Shown one piece after another: positions 29,969 through 36,991 of a stretch of DNA of 39,391 nt. The stretch is from a virus, in the IMG/VR virus record IMGVR_UViG_3300010158_002994, positions 1 to 39,391 of that record. One strand, given 5' to 3'. A program made the translations under genes and the position numbers. Position 1 is the stretch's first letter. Each line of letters begins with the position of its first letter. The notes under the pieces were generated by a model. That model was given only the letters and a program-made list of their open reading frames with translations. It was not told the origin of the DNA and made no database searches.

Positions 29969-30664
29969 ATGAAAAAAATGTCAATCATAGTAGTCAGTCT
30001 ACTAACGGTATTATTTAGCTGTAACACACAAAATGAAGCAGATCAAGAAATTAAATTAGATAAAGCCGCAGCTCTTCACCAAGGCGCTTTCGCATTTTGC
30101 GGTGCATCAGCAGCAGTTCCAACTGGAAAAAAGATTATAGTTCAAGGCGTAGAGTATAACGAAGGTTGTGCTGTATGTCCAGTATTAACAGGACCGTCTC
30201 TTTCAAATTTATTAATGGAAGGCGTTAGCGGAACTTACGGAAAATTCAACGTAGGCCAAAACCCACAAACTCCAGACGGAACTGACAAAACAGTATGGTC
30301 TTTCTTTTGGTATTACGATTCAGCAACTTCAGTACCTCAATTCGATCCATCGACTAAAGAGTGGCAATTATTACCACCAGTAAATCGTTCGTTTGTTGTA
30401 AACTTAGATTCTCCAAGCACAAGCGAAAGTAATATGTTTGCTATGCCAGGTATTATCTTTGATACAACCGCTTCAGGTATTGTATTAGCAAAAGTATACG
30501 GACCACTTAACGAAGCAGCAGTTCCATTACGTATAGCAGTTCCAGTTAAATCAGGAATGACATCTATAACTGCGGCTAAAGAAGGATCTCCTTACCCTGT
30601 AGGAACACCAATTCCTATTAGCAACTTAAGTAAGGAACTTCAGAAGAAAGAAAAAAATAAATAA
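29969..30664 (+). CDS. Lipoprotein with Cys-rich mature domain
   Basis: A 231-aa protein with a type II signal: 'MKKMSIIVVSLLTVLF' then lipobox LFSC, Cys at 18. It would be a lipid-anchored envelope protein, exported by host Lgt/LspA. The mature domain has additional Cys ('FAFCGAS', 'GCAVCPV') and beta-rich segments ('KTVWSFFWYYD', 'NRSFVVNLD'). I recognise no family. Phage lipoproteins are often superinfection-exclusion factors, but I have no evidence for that here. It follows the SGNH-like gene at 17 nt and precedes the PLP-like gene at 9 nt, so the three probably form one transcription unit. Confidence 0.7.
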   Translation: MKKMSIIVVSLLTVLFSCNTQNEADQEIKLDKAAALHQGAFAFCGASAAVPTGKKIIVQGVEYNEGCAVCPVLTGPSLSNLLMEGVSGTYGKFNVGQNPQTPDGTDKTVWSFFWYYDSATSVPQFDPSTKEWQLLPPVNRSFVVNLDSPSTSESNMFAMPGIIFDTTASGIVLAKVYGPLNEAAVPLRIAVPVKSGMTSITAAKEGSPYPVGTPIPISNLSKELQKKEKNK

Positions 30665-30673
30665 AAAAAAGTT

Positions 30674-31585
30674 ATGCAATATGAAGTAACAGAAGATAGG
30701 TCCAACAAAGACATCCCAGCCGGGATGACAGTTGAACAAGCGAAACAATATTATTTAGACATGTACGGTACTGATTTTGTATCGAAAATGCCTAAAGTAG
30801 TTGTTGAGCCATTCGAAGATAAATTTATTATCAGATGCGATCTATCTTTAGCAGGATTCAAAGCATTTGCCGCAGAGAAGGTAATTGCTGAGTGTCCTAA
30901 AGATACTTTCGTTTACGTAGCTCCAAGAGTCGGTCACGCTCCAGAAGCAATCGCTAATTTAGCACAGCTGTACGGTAAGAAATCGGTGTTCTTTGCACCA
31001 GCTTCTAAAGAGGTATCAAAACACCAAGCAGTCGTAAAAGCGTATGGAGCTGACTTAAGATTCGTTAAAACTCCTGCGATGCCAACTATTAACATTTATG
31101 CAAAGAAGTGGGCAGAGAAGTACGGAGCGCAGTACCTAACTTTCGGATTATCAGGTATGCCAGGCGTAACAGCAGGAATTGTCAATTTTGCAAATAGTTT
31201 ACCTGAGCCACCAGAATTTTGGTGCGCAGTATCAACAGGCACTATGACTAGAGGTTTACAAATCGGTTGGCCAAACGCTGCAGCTTACGGTATTGCTGTT
31301 GCGAGAAATTTAAAGAAAGGTGAAATCGGTAGAGCAATTATAGAAAGCGCAACTATACCATTTTTAAAACCAGTAAGACCAGATCAATTACCTCCATTTC
31401 CTACCACGGCTACTTACGATGCAAAAGCGTTCGAAGCATTTAAAACAAAGGGAAAACCAGGTGCTTATTTTATAAACGTTGGTGCCGATGCTCAAATAGA
31501 AAAAAGAGTGGTGGATATCGATATGAAAGCCATTGATTCCCAAAGAGTTTGGGGAGATATGAGAGACTTAGAACGTGGATTTTAA
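30674..31585 (+). CDS. Fold-type II PLP-enzyme-like protein (uncertain)
   Basis: A 303-aa protein whose middle resembles fold-type II pyridoxal-phosphate enzymes (cysteine synthase, threonine synthase, ACC deaminase): 'LAGFKAFAAEKVIAE' with K63 where the PLP lysine would be, 'APRVGHAPEAIANLAQLYGKKSVFFAPA' (shown in parts), 'AVVKAYGADLRFV', and the downstream 'VSTGTMTRGLQIGWPNAAAYGIAVARNLKKGEIG' (shown in parts) like the Gly-rich phosphate-binding loop. If real, it would act on amino acids. The match is by pattern only, and the lysine is not proven. It starts in AGTTATG. Confidence 0.5.
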   Translation: MQYEVTEDRSNKDIPAGMTVEQAKQYYLDMYGTDFVSKMPKVVVEPFEDKFIIRCDLSLAGFKAFAAEKVIAECPKDTFVYVAPRVGHAPEAIANLAQLYGKKSVFFAPASKEVSKHQAVVKAYGADLRFVKTPAMPTINIYAKKWAEKYGAQYLTFGLSGMPGVTAGIVNFANSLPEPPEFWCAVSTGTMTRGLQIGWPNAAAYGIAVARNLKKGEIGRAIIESATIPFLKPVRPDQLPPFPTTATYDAKAFEAFKTKGKPGAYFINVGADAQIEKRVVDIDMKAIDSQRVWGDMRDLERGF

Positions 31586-31604
31586 TATCTCAAATAGATC
31601 AATT

Positions 31605-31613
31605 ATATTTACT
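31605..31613 (+). promoter_or_regulatory. Candidate promoter motif variant TATATTTACT (nucleotide genes)
   Basis: A TATATTTA string immediately before ATG 31616, in the only gap before the nucleotide-metabolism genes. It deviates at the end and is very close to the start codon, so confidence is low. Confidence 0.3.
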
Positions 31614-31615
31614 AC

Positions 31616-31921
31616 ATGAATATACTATTAAAAGCAAACGAAATCGTATTCGAAAGAAACGAAGAAAAAGAGCGACTTTACGGTCCTTTCCAAGAAGGCA
31701 TGCAAGAAGCTGCCAAGATTGCGTCTCTATTATCGAGAAAGGAAATCACTACAGTTGACATGTACAATTGTATGATGGCCCTAAAGTTATCAAGAGCATC
31801 TTATAATTACAAAGAAGACAATTATTTAGATTTAGTTGCATATATTGCATCACTAAATGACTTTCAAAACAATGTACAGAATGAACATTCAAAAGACAAG
31901 AAACGTAAAAACACCAAGTAG
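31616..31921 (+). CDS. Nucleotide-metabolism-linked protein (DUF6378-like)
   Basis: A 101-aa protein with the pattern 'LLKANEIVFERNEEKERLYGPF', 'MQEAAKIASLLSRKEIT' and 'MYNCMMALKLSRASYNYKED' plus 'YLDLVAYIASLN' (all shown in short parts). This 'AN...R...K...YG...EG...AA...ALKLSR...KEDN..D..AYI' order matches the DUF6378 family of phage proteins, often found with dUTPase and thymidylate-pathway genes. The fold is thought to be all-alpha, related to MazG/dCTP-type pyrophosphatases by context, but I have not confirmed this. Its 3' end overlaps the dUTPase gene by about 41 nt. Confidence 0.75.
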   Translation: MNILLKANEIVFERNEEKERLYGPFQEGMQEAAKIASLLSRKEITTVDMYNCMMALKLSRASYNYKEDNYLDLVAYIASLNDFQNNVQNEHSKDKKRKNTK

Positions 31922-32309
31922 AGGAACTAACCTTTCAGCGGGTTTAGACTTCTACGTACCAGAAGATTTTCAAGAAACTACTATCCACACCGGAGAAGCA
32001 GTTTTAATTCCTTCAGGTATCAGAGCTCACGTTCCATCAGGTTATGCACTAATCGCATTTAACAAATCAGGAGTTGCGACAAAACAAAATTTATCAGTTG
32101 GAGCTTGCGTAGTTGACGAAGACTACGAAGGAGAAATTCATCTGCATTTAATCAACGTAGGAAGATCTCATACAACTATTAAACCAGGACAAAAGTTAAC
32201 TCAGTTCGTTTTGATTCCTGTAAGTTATATGGACGTACACGTATTAGAAGAGTTACCAGACAGAAACACAGAGCGAGGAGCTGGTGGATTCGGATCAACA
32301 GGTTTATAA
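31881..32309 (+). CDS. dut: dUTP pyrophosphatase
   Basis: Of three in-frame ATGs (31857, 31872, 31881), 31881 gives the usual short N-terminus and a 142-aa protein. All five dUTPase motifs are present: I 'SAGLDF' (19-24), II 'NKSGVA' (61-66, with Lys where most enzymes have Arg), III 'ACVVDEDYEGEI' (76-87), IV 'GQKLTQF' (103-109), V 'ERGAGGFGSTGL' (131-142). It hydrolyses dUTP to dUMP and pyrophosphate, keeping uracil out of DNA and supplying dUMP. It overlaps the DUF6378-like gene by 41 nt and lies near dCMP deaminase and the hydroxymethylase-like enzyme. Confidence 0.93.
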   Translation: MNIQKTRNVKTPSRGTNLSAGLDFYVPEDFQETTIHTGEAVLIPSGIRAHVPSGYALIAFNKSGVATKQNLSVGACVVDEDYEGEIHLHLINVGRSHTTIKPGQKLTQFVLIPVSYMDVHVLEELPDRNTERGAGGFGSTGL

Positions 32310-32326
32310 AACAAAAAAATATAGTT

Positions 32327-32521
32327 ATGTATAAATGGGAATTTCAATTCAATAAAGGATCAAAAAAAATGAGAAGGGATATTTTGCCTTTCTTTATAAT
32401 TAGGTTTTTTAAAAATAAAAATCTTGATATATTTCCAAAAGGCGTATACCACTATGCATTTTATTTTGGATGGTGGAGGTGGTTTTTTTCTTTAGATATG
32501 ACAAAAACGCTAAATAAGTAA
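32327..32521 (+). CDS. Small aromatic-rich hypothetical protein
   Basis: A 64-aa protein with AGTTATG start, basic and rich in Phe/Trp/Tyr ('ILPFFIIRFFKNKNLDIF', 'YHYAFYFGWWRWFFSLDM'). It has no clear signal peptide or transmembrane segment of standard length, although residues 45-56 are hydrophobic. It ends one base before the dCMP deaminase start. I recognise no family. Confidence 0.6.
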   Translation: MYKWEFQFNKGSKKMRRDILPFFIIRFFKNKNLDIFPKGVYHYAFYFGWWRWFFSLDMTKTLNK

Positions 32522-32522
32522 T

Positions 32523-32933
32523 GTGAACAAACAAAAGAAGTTAGATAAGACATTTATCAACATCGCAAAAGAAGTCGGAACTTTATCGCACTGCACCAGA
32601 TCAAAAGTAGGTGCAGTGTTGGTGAAGGACGGTAACGTAATAAGTTTTGGGTATAATGGCACACCGGCTGGAATGGACAATGGTTGCGAAGAAAATAATG
32701 TTACCAAAGAAGAAGTTATCCATGCGGAAATGAATGCCATATTGAAAGCAGCCAAAAGCGGTAACGCAGTAGACGGTAGCACCCTATACTTAAGTTTATC
32801 CCCGTGTCAAAATTGTTGTAAATTGATTATCCAATCAGGTATTAAACGTGTAGTGTATTTAGAAGGCTACAGAGATTTAAAACCAATTGAATTTTTATCA
32901 AAGTTTATAGAAGTAGAAAAATATGATATATAA
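32523..32933 (+). CDS. Deoxycytidylate deaminase
   Basis: A 136-aa protein that must use GTG 32523, because the next in-frame Met is residue 51, past the conserved N-terminal core. Zinc ligands and the catalytic Glu are present: 'HAEMNAIL' (H67, E69) and 'PCQNC' (C95, C98); 'FGYNGTPAGMDNGCEE' matches the dCMP deaminase pattern. It converts dCMP to dUMP for the thymidylate pathway. It overlaps the next gene by 11 nt (32923-32933) and so is probably co-translated with the hydroxymethylase-like enzyme, both of which use dCMP. Confidence 0.9.
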   Translation: MNKQKKLDKTFINIAKEVGTLSHCTRSKVGAVLVKDGNVISFGYNGTPAGMDNGCEENNVTKEEVIHAEMNAILKAAKSGNAVDGSTLYLSLSPCQNCCKLIIQSGIKRVVYLEGYRDLKPIEFLSKFIEVEKYDI

Positions 32934-33561
32934 AAACGCCACAGACGCATTCGAATTACTATTTAGCGACATTAACGCCAACGGAGAATCATTCGCTGGT
33001 ACTAAAGCTAAGTTCAACGTTTCATTTACACTACAAGATGTAAGTAACAAAACTGTTACCACACCTCAACGTAAGTTCAACGAAGACTATGCTGAGTACG
33101 AATGGAATTGGTATCTTAAAGGAGATCGTGATGCTAGCGAAATAGGTGAACGTGCTAAGATATGGAAACAGATGATGGTAGAAGGCACAACAGAAGTTAA
33201 CTCTAACTACGGTTACTTTTGGAACAAGAACTATCAACTATCAAGAGTAATACAAGAACTCAAAACTAATAAAGAAACAAGACGAGCAATTGTTGTACAT
33301 TACGATATAAACGAATTGGATAGATATAAATACGATACGCCTTGTAACGATGTACTTAACTTCTATATAAAAGACGATAAGCTACATTTAACAGTATTCG
33401 CAAGATCTATCGATTTAGTTTTCGGTTTCTGTAACGATCAGTACACATTTGCCAAGCTTATGGAGATGGTAGCGTTTCAGTTAGATATTTCAGTAGGAGA
33501 AATGCATTGGATGGTAACTAACTTACACATCTATCCAAGACATTATGACATGTTAAAATAA
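32923..33561 (+). CDS. Thymidylate synthase-fold enzyme, probably dCMP hydroxymethylase (T4 gp42-like)
   Basis: A 212-aa protein of the thymidylate synthase fold: 'EYEWNWYLKGDRD' (E60), 'EVNSNYGYFWNKNYQ', 'KETRRAIVVHY', catalytic C141 in 'TPCNDVLNFYI', and 'FARSIDLVFGFCND' with R161/S162/D164. Thymidylate synthases have Asn 31 residues after the catalytic Cys; here it is D172, exactly 31 after C141. That Asn-to-Asp change is the hallmark of dCMP-specific enzymes such as T4 dCMP hydroxymethylase, which also reads RSNDVVFGFRND there. It would make 5-hydroxymethyl-dCMP for DNA modification. It is shorter than T4 gp42 (246 aa) at the C-terminus. Confidence 0.82.
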   Translation: MIYKNATDAFELLFSDINANGESFAGTKAKFNVSFTLQDVSNKTVTTPQRKFNEDYAEYEWNWYLKGDRDASEIGERAKIWKQMMVEGTTEVNSNYGYFWNKNYQLSRVIQELKTNKETRRAIVVHYDINELDRYKYDTPCNDVLNFYIKDDKLHLTVFARSIDLVFGFCNDQYTFAKLMEMVAFQLDISVGEMHWMVTNLHIYPRHYDMLK

Positions 33562-33566
33562 AAGTT

Positions 33567-34046
33567 ATGATAGCAACAAAATTAGCACGAGAGTTTTTAG
33601 AAGAGCAACTATCTAAGTTGATTCCAAAAAGATACAGTCAGTTTGTGTGGTGGAGACGTTACGAATCTAGACAGACTTTACCAGAAAGATCTCCGCTATA
33701 CGATAAAATAGTTAACGGTGACTACGAACACTCTGATTATTACTATCAAGCAGAAATGGAAAACTATCTTCTACAAGACAGAATCAAAGACATAAGATTC
33801 TACGAAGATCAATTAGAGCACAGAAGTTTATTCGGATCCAGATGGAAAAGACTGATGGACGATTATGCTAAAGACGAGAAAGAAATCTTAAGAAAGATGA
33901 AGCGGGATTTTAAAGGCACTTTCGGTATATCTGGTGATGAATTAGAGCTGATTATGGAAGACTTTGACGGTACTACTTTAGAATTATACACTCACGTAAA
34001 GCAGCTGACCAGAGAGCGCAGAATGAAAAACTTATCATTAATATGA
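33567..34046 (+). CDS. Hypothetical protein A of a conserved pair
   Basis: A 159-aa, mostly helical and highly charged protein ('MIATKLAREFLEEQLSKLIP', 'RYSQFVWWRRYESRQ', 'DDYAKDEKEILRKMKRDFK'). Its start has the AGTTATG context. It has a WW pair and Arg/Lys-rich stretches that could bind nucleic acid, but I recognise no domain. It overlaps the following gene by 4 nt (ATGA), so the two are likely translated together and may act as a pair. Confidence 0.65.
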   Translation: MIATKLAREFLEEQLSKLIPKRYSQFVWWRRYESRQTLPERSPLYDKIVNGDYEHSDYYYQAEMENYLLQDRIKDIRFYEDQLEHRSLFGSRWKRLMDDYAKDEKEILRKMKRDFKGTFGISGDELELIMEDFDGTTLELYTHVKQLTRERRMKNLSLI

Positions 34047-34579
34047 GCATACAATACACAATATATAGAGCAAAAGAAGTGCTTACAAGAGGCATACCAA
34101 CCTTTTTTAAGAACATTTGGAAATTTAGAAAAGAGTTGTACAGTCACGATTGGTGGGATTACACTTTTACTTTAGAAATGCTTTATCGCTCTTTGGTTAT
34201 TATGGAAGAGGGCATGAGTAAGAAAGGCATGGAAGTAGCAGAGACTAGAAATGTAAAAGTAAAACAAATACGTAGAGCAATAGAATTAATTAAACACAAA
34301 TTGGACGATGATTACTTAGAAAGAGTTGAAGCTGAGTTGGGACCAGTAAACTATACAAATTTTTTAGACGAAAAAAACTGGAAAAAATTAGAAGGTGGAA
34401 ATTACGAATTGATAGACAACGATACACCAGAAGAAAAGAAACATGGTAGAAAAGTATTTAAGCAAGCACATCAGTTAGAAGCGAAGGAGTGGAAAGAATT
34501 GTGGACCATTATTAAAGGAAACAAATTTACCACTTGGGAAAAGTTCGATGGAACTGATCTTCGCAATTGGTGGGATTAA
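34043..34579 (+). CDS. Hypothetical protein B of a conserved pair
   Basis: A 178-aa helical protein overlapping the preceding gene by 4 nt. Features are 'FRKELYSHDWWDYTFTLEML', a long basic/charged helix 'IRRAIELIKHKLDDDYLERV', and a C-terminal 'TTWEKFDGTDLRNWWD'. Trp-rich ends suggest binding surfaces. I do not recognise the family and assign no function. Translational overlap implies a shared role with the preceding protein. Confidence 0.65.
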   Translation: MSIQYTIYRAKEVLTRGIPTFFKNIWKFRKELYSHDWWDYTFTLEMLYRSLVIMEEGMSKKGMEVAETRNVKVKQIRRAIELIKHKLDDDYLERVEAELGPVNYTNFLDEKNWKKLEGGNYELIDNDTPEEKKHGRKVFKQAHQLEAKEWKELWTIIKGNKFTTWEKFDGTDLRNWWD

Positions 34580-34589
34580 AATAAAAAAT

Positions 34590-34850
34590 ATGAAACAGTA
34601 CATCAAACCATTTTTAACAACATTTAGTGTTGCGTTATTTTTATACACAATGTATACTCAGAACGAAAAAATTACAGAGCTAAAAACTGTAGCGGTAAAA
34701 CAAGACAAATTAGTCGATAGTTTAACGGACGAATTGTTCCAATCTCAAACTGCAAACGGAAGATACGAATTAACTTTGGAGTATTTAAAAGATAACAATG
34801 CAAAGTGCTACGAGCAAGTAAAAAACTTCTACGAAAAAGAAACCGAGTAG
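34590..34850 (+). CDS. Small membrane-anchored coiled-coil protein
   Basis: Starting at ATG 34590 (an in-frame TTG at 34548 lies in the previous gene), the 86-aa product has a single N-terminal membrane helix (about residues 6-21, 'KPFLTTFSVALFLYTM') and a coiled coil ('KITELKTVAVKQDKLVDSL', 'TANGRYELTLEYLKDN'). This resembles an inner-membrane spanin or other anchored coiled coil by topology only; no outer-membrane spanin partner is visible and no lysis genes are nearby, so I do not call it a spanin. A terminator follows. Confidence 0.6.
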   Translation: MKQYIKPFLTTFSVALFLYTMYTQNEKITELKTVAVKQDKLVDSLTDELFQSQTANGRYELTLEYLKDNNAKCYEQVKNFYEKETE

Positions 34851-34870
34851 TTAATAATTAGATAACATTG

Positions 34871-34898
34871 AAACCTTCTAGTTTTATAGGGGTTTTTT
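34871..34898 (+). terminator. Probable terminator before the glycosyltransferase gene
   Basis: AAACCTT pairs with GGGGTTT (two T-G pairs), extended through a bulged C by TA/TA pairs, and ends in a run of six T. It lies in the 58-nt gap after the coiled-coil gene. Confidence 0.6.
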
Positions 34899-34908
34899 AT
34901 TTATTGGT

Positions 34909-35613
34909 ATGCTAAAAGATATATTGACCATTGTTATTCCTTGTAAAAATGAAGGAATAAACATTTACGATTGCTTAGGTTTGATATGTATGCAAAAAAA
35001 TATCGACTCAACGAGAATCATAATAGCGGATAATTCAGACGAAGAGGAATCCATGTGGTGGTTATGGAGAACAGAAATGGATTTTAAATACTCTGTAAAT
35101 ATAGAAATCATAAAAGGCGGATATCCAGCAAAAGCGAGATTAGAGGGCAGTAAATTAGTTACCACTCCATATATTCTATTTTTAGACTCCGACATAATGC
35201 TTAAAGAGAAAGATCTGCTAGAAAAAATATGCAAAGAAAATAAGCATTTAATTACAGTTCCATTCGTTACAGAAAAAAAATGGAATTGGATTTTTAGGCT
35301 ATTCGATTTATTTCAGCTTCTAAGTATTAAGCTTGGAACGCCTTTCGCTGTTGGTGGATTTCAATATTGGAATACAAAAGCCTATTGGGAATGTGGAGGA
35401 TACAAAGCAGAAGAGCTGTTTGCTGAAGACTACTCTGTATCCCATTTAGTAGATTCTAAAAAATTCAAAATACACAAAACAGAAGGCGTCTATACTTCGG
35501 CTAGAAGGTTTAAAAATAAGGGAGTATTCTACATGTTTTGGTTAATGATCAAGTGTTATGTGAATAGAAACAATCCAGAATTCTTTAAACAACACCACAA
35601 CTACTGGTCATGA
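34909..35613 (+). CDS. Family 2 (GT-A) glycosyltransferase
   Basis: A 234-aa protein with the GT2 fold: 'LTIVIPCKNEGINIYDCLGL' at the start, 'RIIIADNSDEE', and 'YILFLDSDIMLKEKDLLEKI' giving the DxD metal motif (D93-D95), then 'AVGGFQYWNTKAYWECGGY' and 'EDYSVSHLV'. There is no membrane domain. It probably adds a sugar to a lipid, glycan or protein. It overlaps the LpxH-like gene by 4 nt (ATGA), as in an operon. It could instead modify phage DNA bases; that is possible given the hydroxymethylase-like gene but GT2 is not the family T4 uses for that. Confidence 0.85.
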   Translation: MLKDILTIVIPCKNEGINIYDCLGLICMQKNIDSTRIIIADNSDEEESMWWLWRTEMDFKYSVNIEIIKGGYPAKARLEGSKLVTTPYILFLDSDIMLKEKDLLEKICKENKHLITVPFVTEKKWNWIFRLFDLFQLLSIKLGTPFAVGGFQYWNTKAYWECGGYKAEELFAEDYSVSHLVDSKKFKIHKTEGVYTSARRFKNKGVFYMFWLMIKCYVNRNNPEFFKQHHNYWS

Positions 35614-36329
35614 AGTATCAAGCAATCATTGTATCAGACTTACACTTAGGAACTAAAGATTCTAAAGCCGAAGAGTTCATGGAGTTTTTAGAAAAGCATC
35701 CAACAGATCTACTAATTCTTAATGGAGATATCATTGACGGTTGGGCTTTGAATAGAGGCGCTAAGTGGAAAAAACAACACACAAAAGTAATATCTAAGTT
35801 ATTAAAATTATCTAACAAAACACAGATCGTTTGGATCAGAGGAAATCATGATGAATTCTTACACGAATTTATGGGAAACCATTTTGGAGGAATCGAAATT
35901 AGAGAAGACTATGTTCTCAATGTACGTAACACTATGGAGAGCTACTATGTTTTCCACGGAGACATTATTGATATTTTTATAACAAAGTACAAGTGGCTTT
36001 CTAAGATAGGAGCTGTAGGATACGATTTTGCTTTGTGGTTAAATAGATGGTACAACAAATATAGAGTTTGGAGAAAACTGCCCTATCAATCAATTTCACA
36101 AAAGATAAAGAGCGGAGTAAAAGCTGCAACCAATTACGTTAACGATTTTGAAGTTACAGCGCTATCCATGGCCGCCAAGAAAGGCTGTCACGGAGTAATG
36201 TGTGGACATATACACCAACCTGAAGACAGAATGATAAACGGTAAGCGTTATTTAAACAGCGGGGACTGGGTTGAAAACATGACCGCTATATGCGTAGAAG
36301 ATAGCGGCCGTGTATATTTATATACATGA
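35610..36329 (+). CDS. Metallophosphoesterase, LpxH-like (UDP-2,3-diacylglucosamine hydrolase type)
   Basis: A 239-aa calcineurin-like phosphoesterase with the metal-binding motifs in order: 'IIVSDLHLG' (D10, H12), 'LNGDIIDGW' (D40), 'IRGNHDEFLHEF' (N79, H80), 'FHGDIID' (H116) and 'GHIHQPED'. The middle helices with Trp/Arg/Tyr and 'HDEFLHEFMG' match the lipid A enzyme family found in Bacteroidota. LpxH removes UMP from UDP-diacylglucosamine, a lipid A step. Overlap with both neighbours (4 nt each) places it in an operon with a GT2 enzyme and a secreted nuclease. Other phosphoesterase functions remain possible. Confidence 0.8.
   Translation: MKYQAIIVSDLHLGTKDSKAEEFMEFLEKHPTDLLILNGDIIDGWALNRGAKWKKQHTKVISKLLKLSNKTQIVWIRGNHDEFLHEFMGNHFGGIEIREDYVLNVRNTMESYYVFHGDIIDIFITKYKWLSKIGAVGYDFALWLNRWYNKYRVWRKLPYQSISQKIKSGVKAATNYVNDFEVTALSMAAKKGCHGVMCGHIHQPEDRMINGKRYLNSGDWVENMTAICVEDSGRVYLYT
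36314..36322 (+). promoter_or_regulatory. Promoter-like motif TATATTTATA at the end of the LpxH-like gene
   Basis: The motif lies inside the last codons of the preceding gene, only 3 nt before the ATG at 36326, unlike the spacing elsewhere. It may be coincidental; included because it is an exact match. Confidence 0.25.
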
Positions 36330-36961
36330 AACAAGCCATATTTTTTATCTGTTTACTATTCGCATTAGCAGTAAACGCCCAAGACACAGTTAGAATACAC
36401 CACAAGGAGTACACAACAGTTTATTCAAAATCAAAGAAGTATCCTGTATTAGTAGAGTGGTACGCAACCAAAGCAAAAATTGGATGCCCTACACCATTAG
36501 CAAGAAAAGATCAATTCGCACCAGATCCTCAAATCAAAGAAGAGTCAGATATAGCGAAAGATTATATTGGATCAGGGACAGATCGCGGCCATATGAGTCC
36601 TGCAGCTGATAACTTATGTTCAGGAGCAGAGGTACAAACAGAATGTTTCTACTTTACTAATATGTCACCGCAGTATCACAGTCTAAACGCTGGAGATTGG
36701 AAGACGCTTGAAACATTAACAAGAACTTTGGCTCTAGAACAAGATAGCATTCACGTATGGGCAGGAAATATAGGAGAAGCCAAAAAAATTGGTAGAGTAT
36801 CTGTTCCTACAATTTGTTGGAAGGTGATCTATATCAAAAAGACCAAAGAGTACATGGCTTTCGTTTTCAATAACACCACAGACAAGCCCAGTGGATTGGA
36901 AAGTCATAAAGTCGCTCTAGACGATGTTAAGAAGTTAACTCACTTCAAATTTAAACATTAA
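36326..36961 (+). CDS. Secreted DNA/RNA non-specific endonuclease (NUC family)
   Basis: A 211-aa protein with signal peptide 'MKQAIFFICLLFALAVNAQ' (cleavage after NAQ). The mature part carries the DRGH catalytic motif at 86-89 ('GSGTDRGHMSPAADN') and 'FYFTNMSPQYHSLNAGDW' with the conserved Asn of the beta-beta-alpha-metal (Serratia-type) fold. It would degrade DNA and RNA in the periplasm or outside the cell. A phage-encoded secreted nuclease might destroy incoming competitor DNA or host DNA released on lysis. It overlaps the LpxH-like gene by 4 nt, so it belongs to the same operon. Confidence 0.9.
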   Translation: MKQAIFFICLLFALAVNAQDTVRIHHKEYTTVYSKSKKYPVLVEWYATKAKIGCPTPLARKDQFAPDPQIKEESDIAKDYIGSGTDRGHMSPAADNLCSGAEVQTECFYFTNMSPQYHSLNAGDWKTLETLTRTLALEQDSIHVWAGNIGEAKKIGRVSVPTICWKVIYIKKTKEYMAFVFNNTTDKPSGLESHKVALDDVKKLTHFKFKH

Positions 36962-36991
36962 GAATTCCAGAAAAAAGGTTATATTAGTGCT

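Noticed and set aside
31549-31758. 69-aa ORF overlapping the PLP-like gene end and the DUF6378-like gene
   Set aside because: Overlaps two better-supported genes, has a basic, unstructured product and uses no start signal; a shadow ORF.
32923-33561. Ordinary thymidylate synthase (ThyA)
   Set aside because: The Asn of thymidylate synthase is replaced by Asp exactly 31 residues after the catalytic Cys, and the flanking residues read like T4 dCMP hydroxymethylase.
34590-34850. Inner-membrane spanin (Rz) call for the coiled-coil protein
   Set aside because: Topology fits, but there is no overlapping outer-membrane spanin, no endolysin or holin nearby, and a spanin pair cannot be supported.
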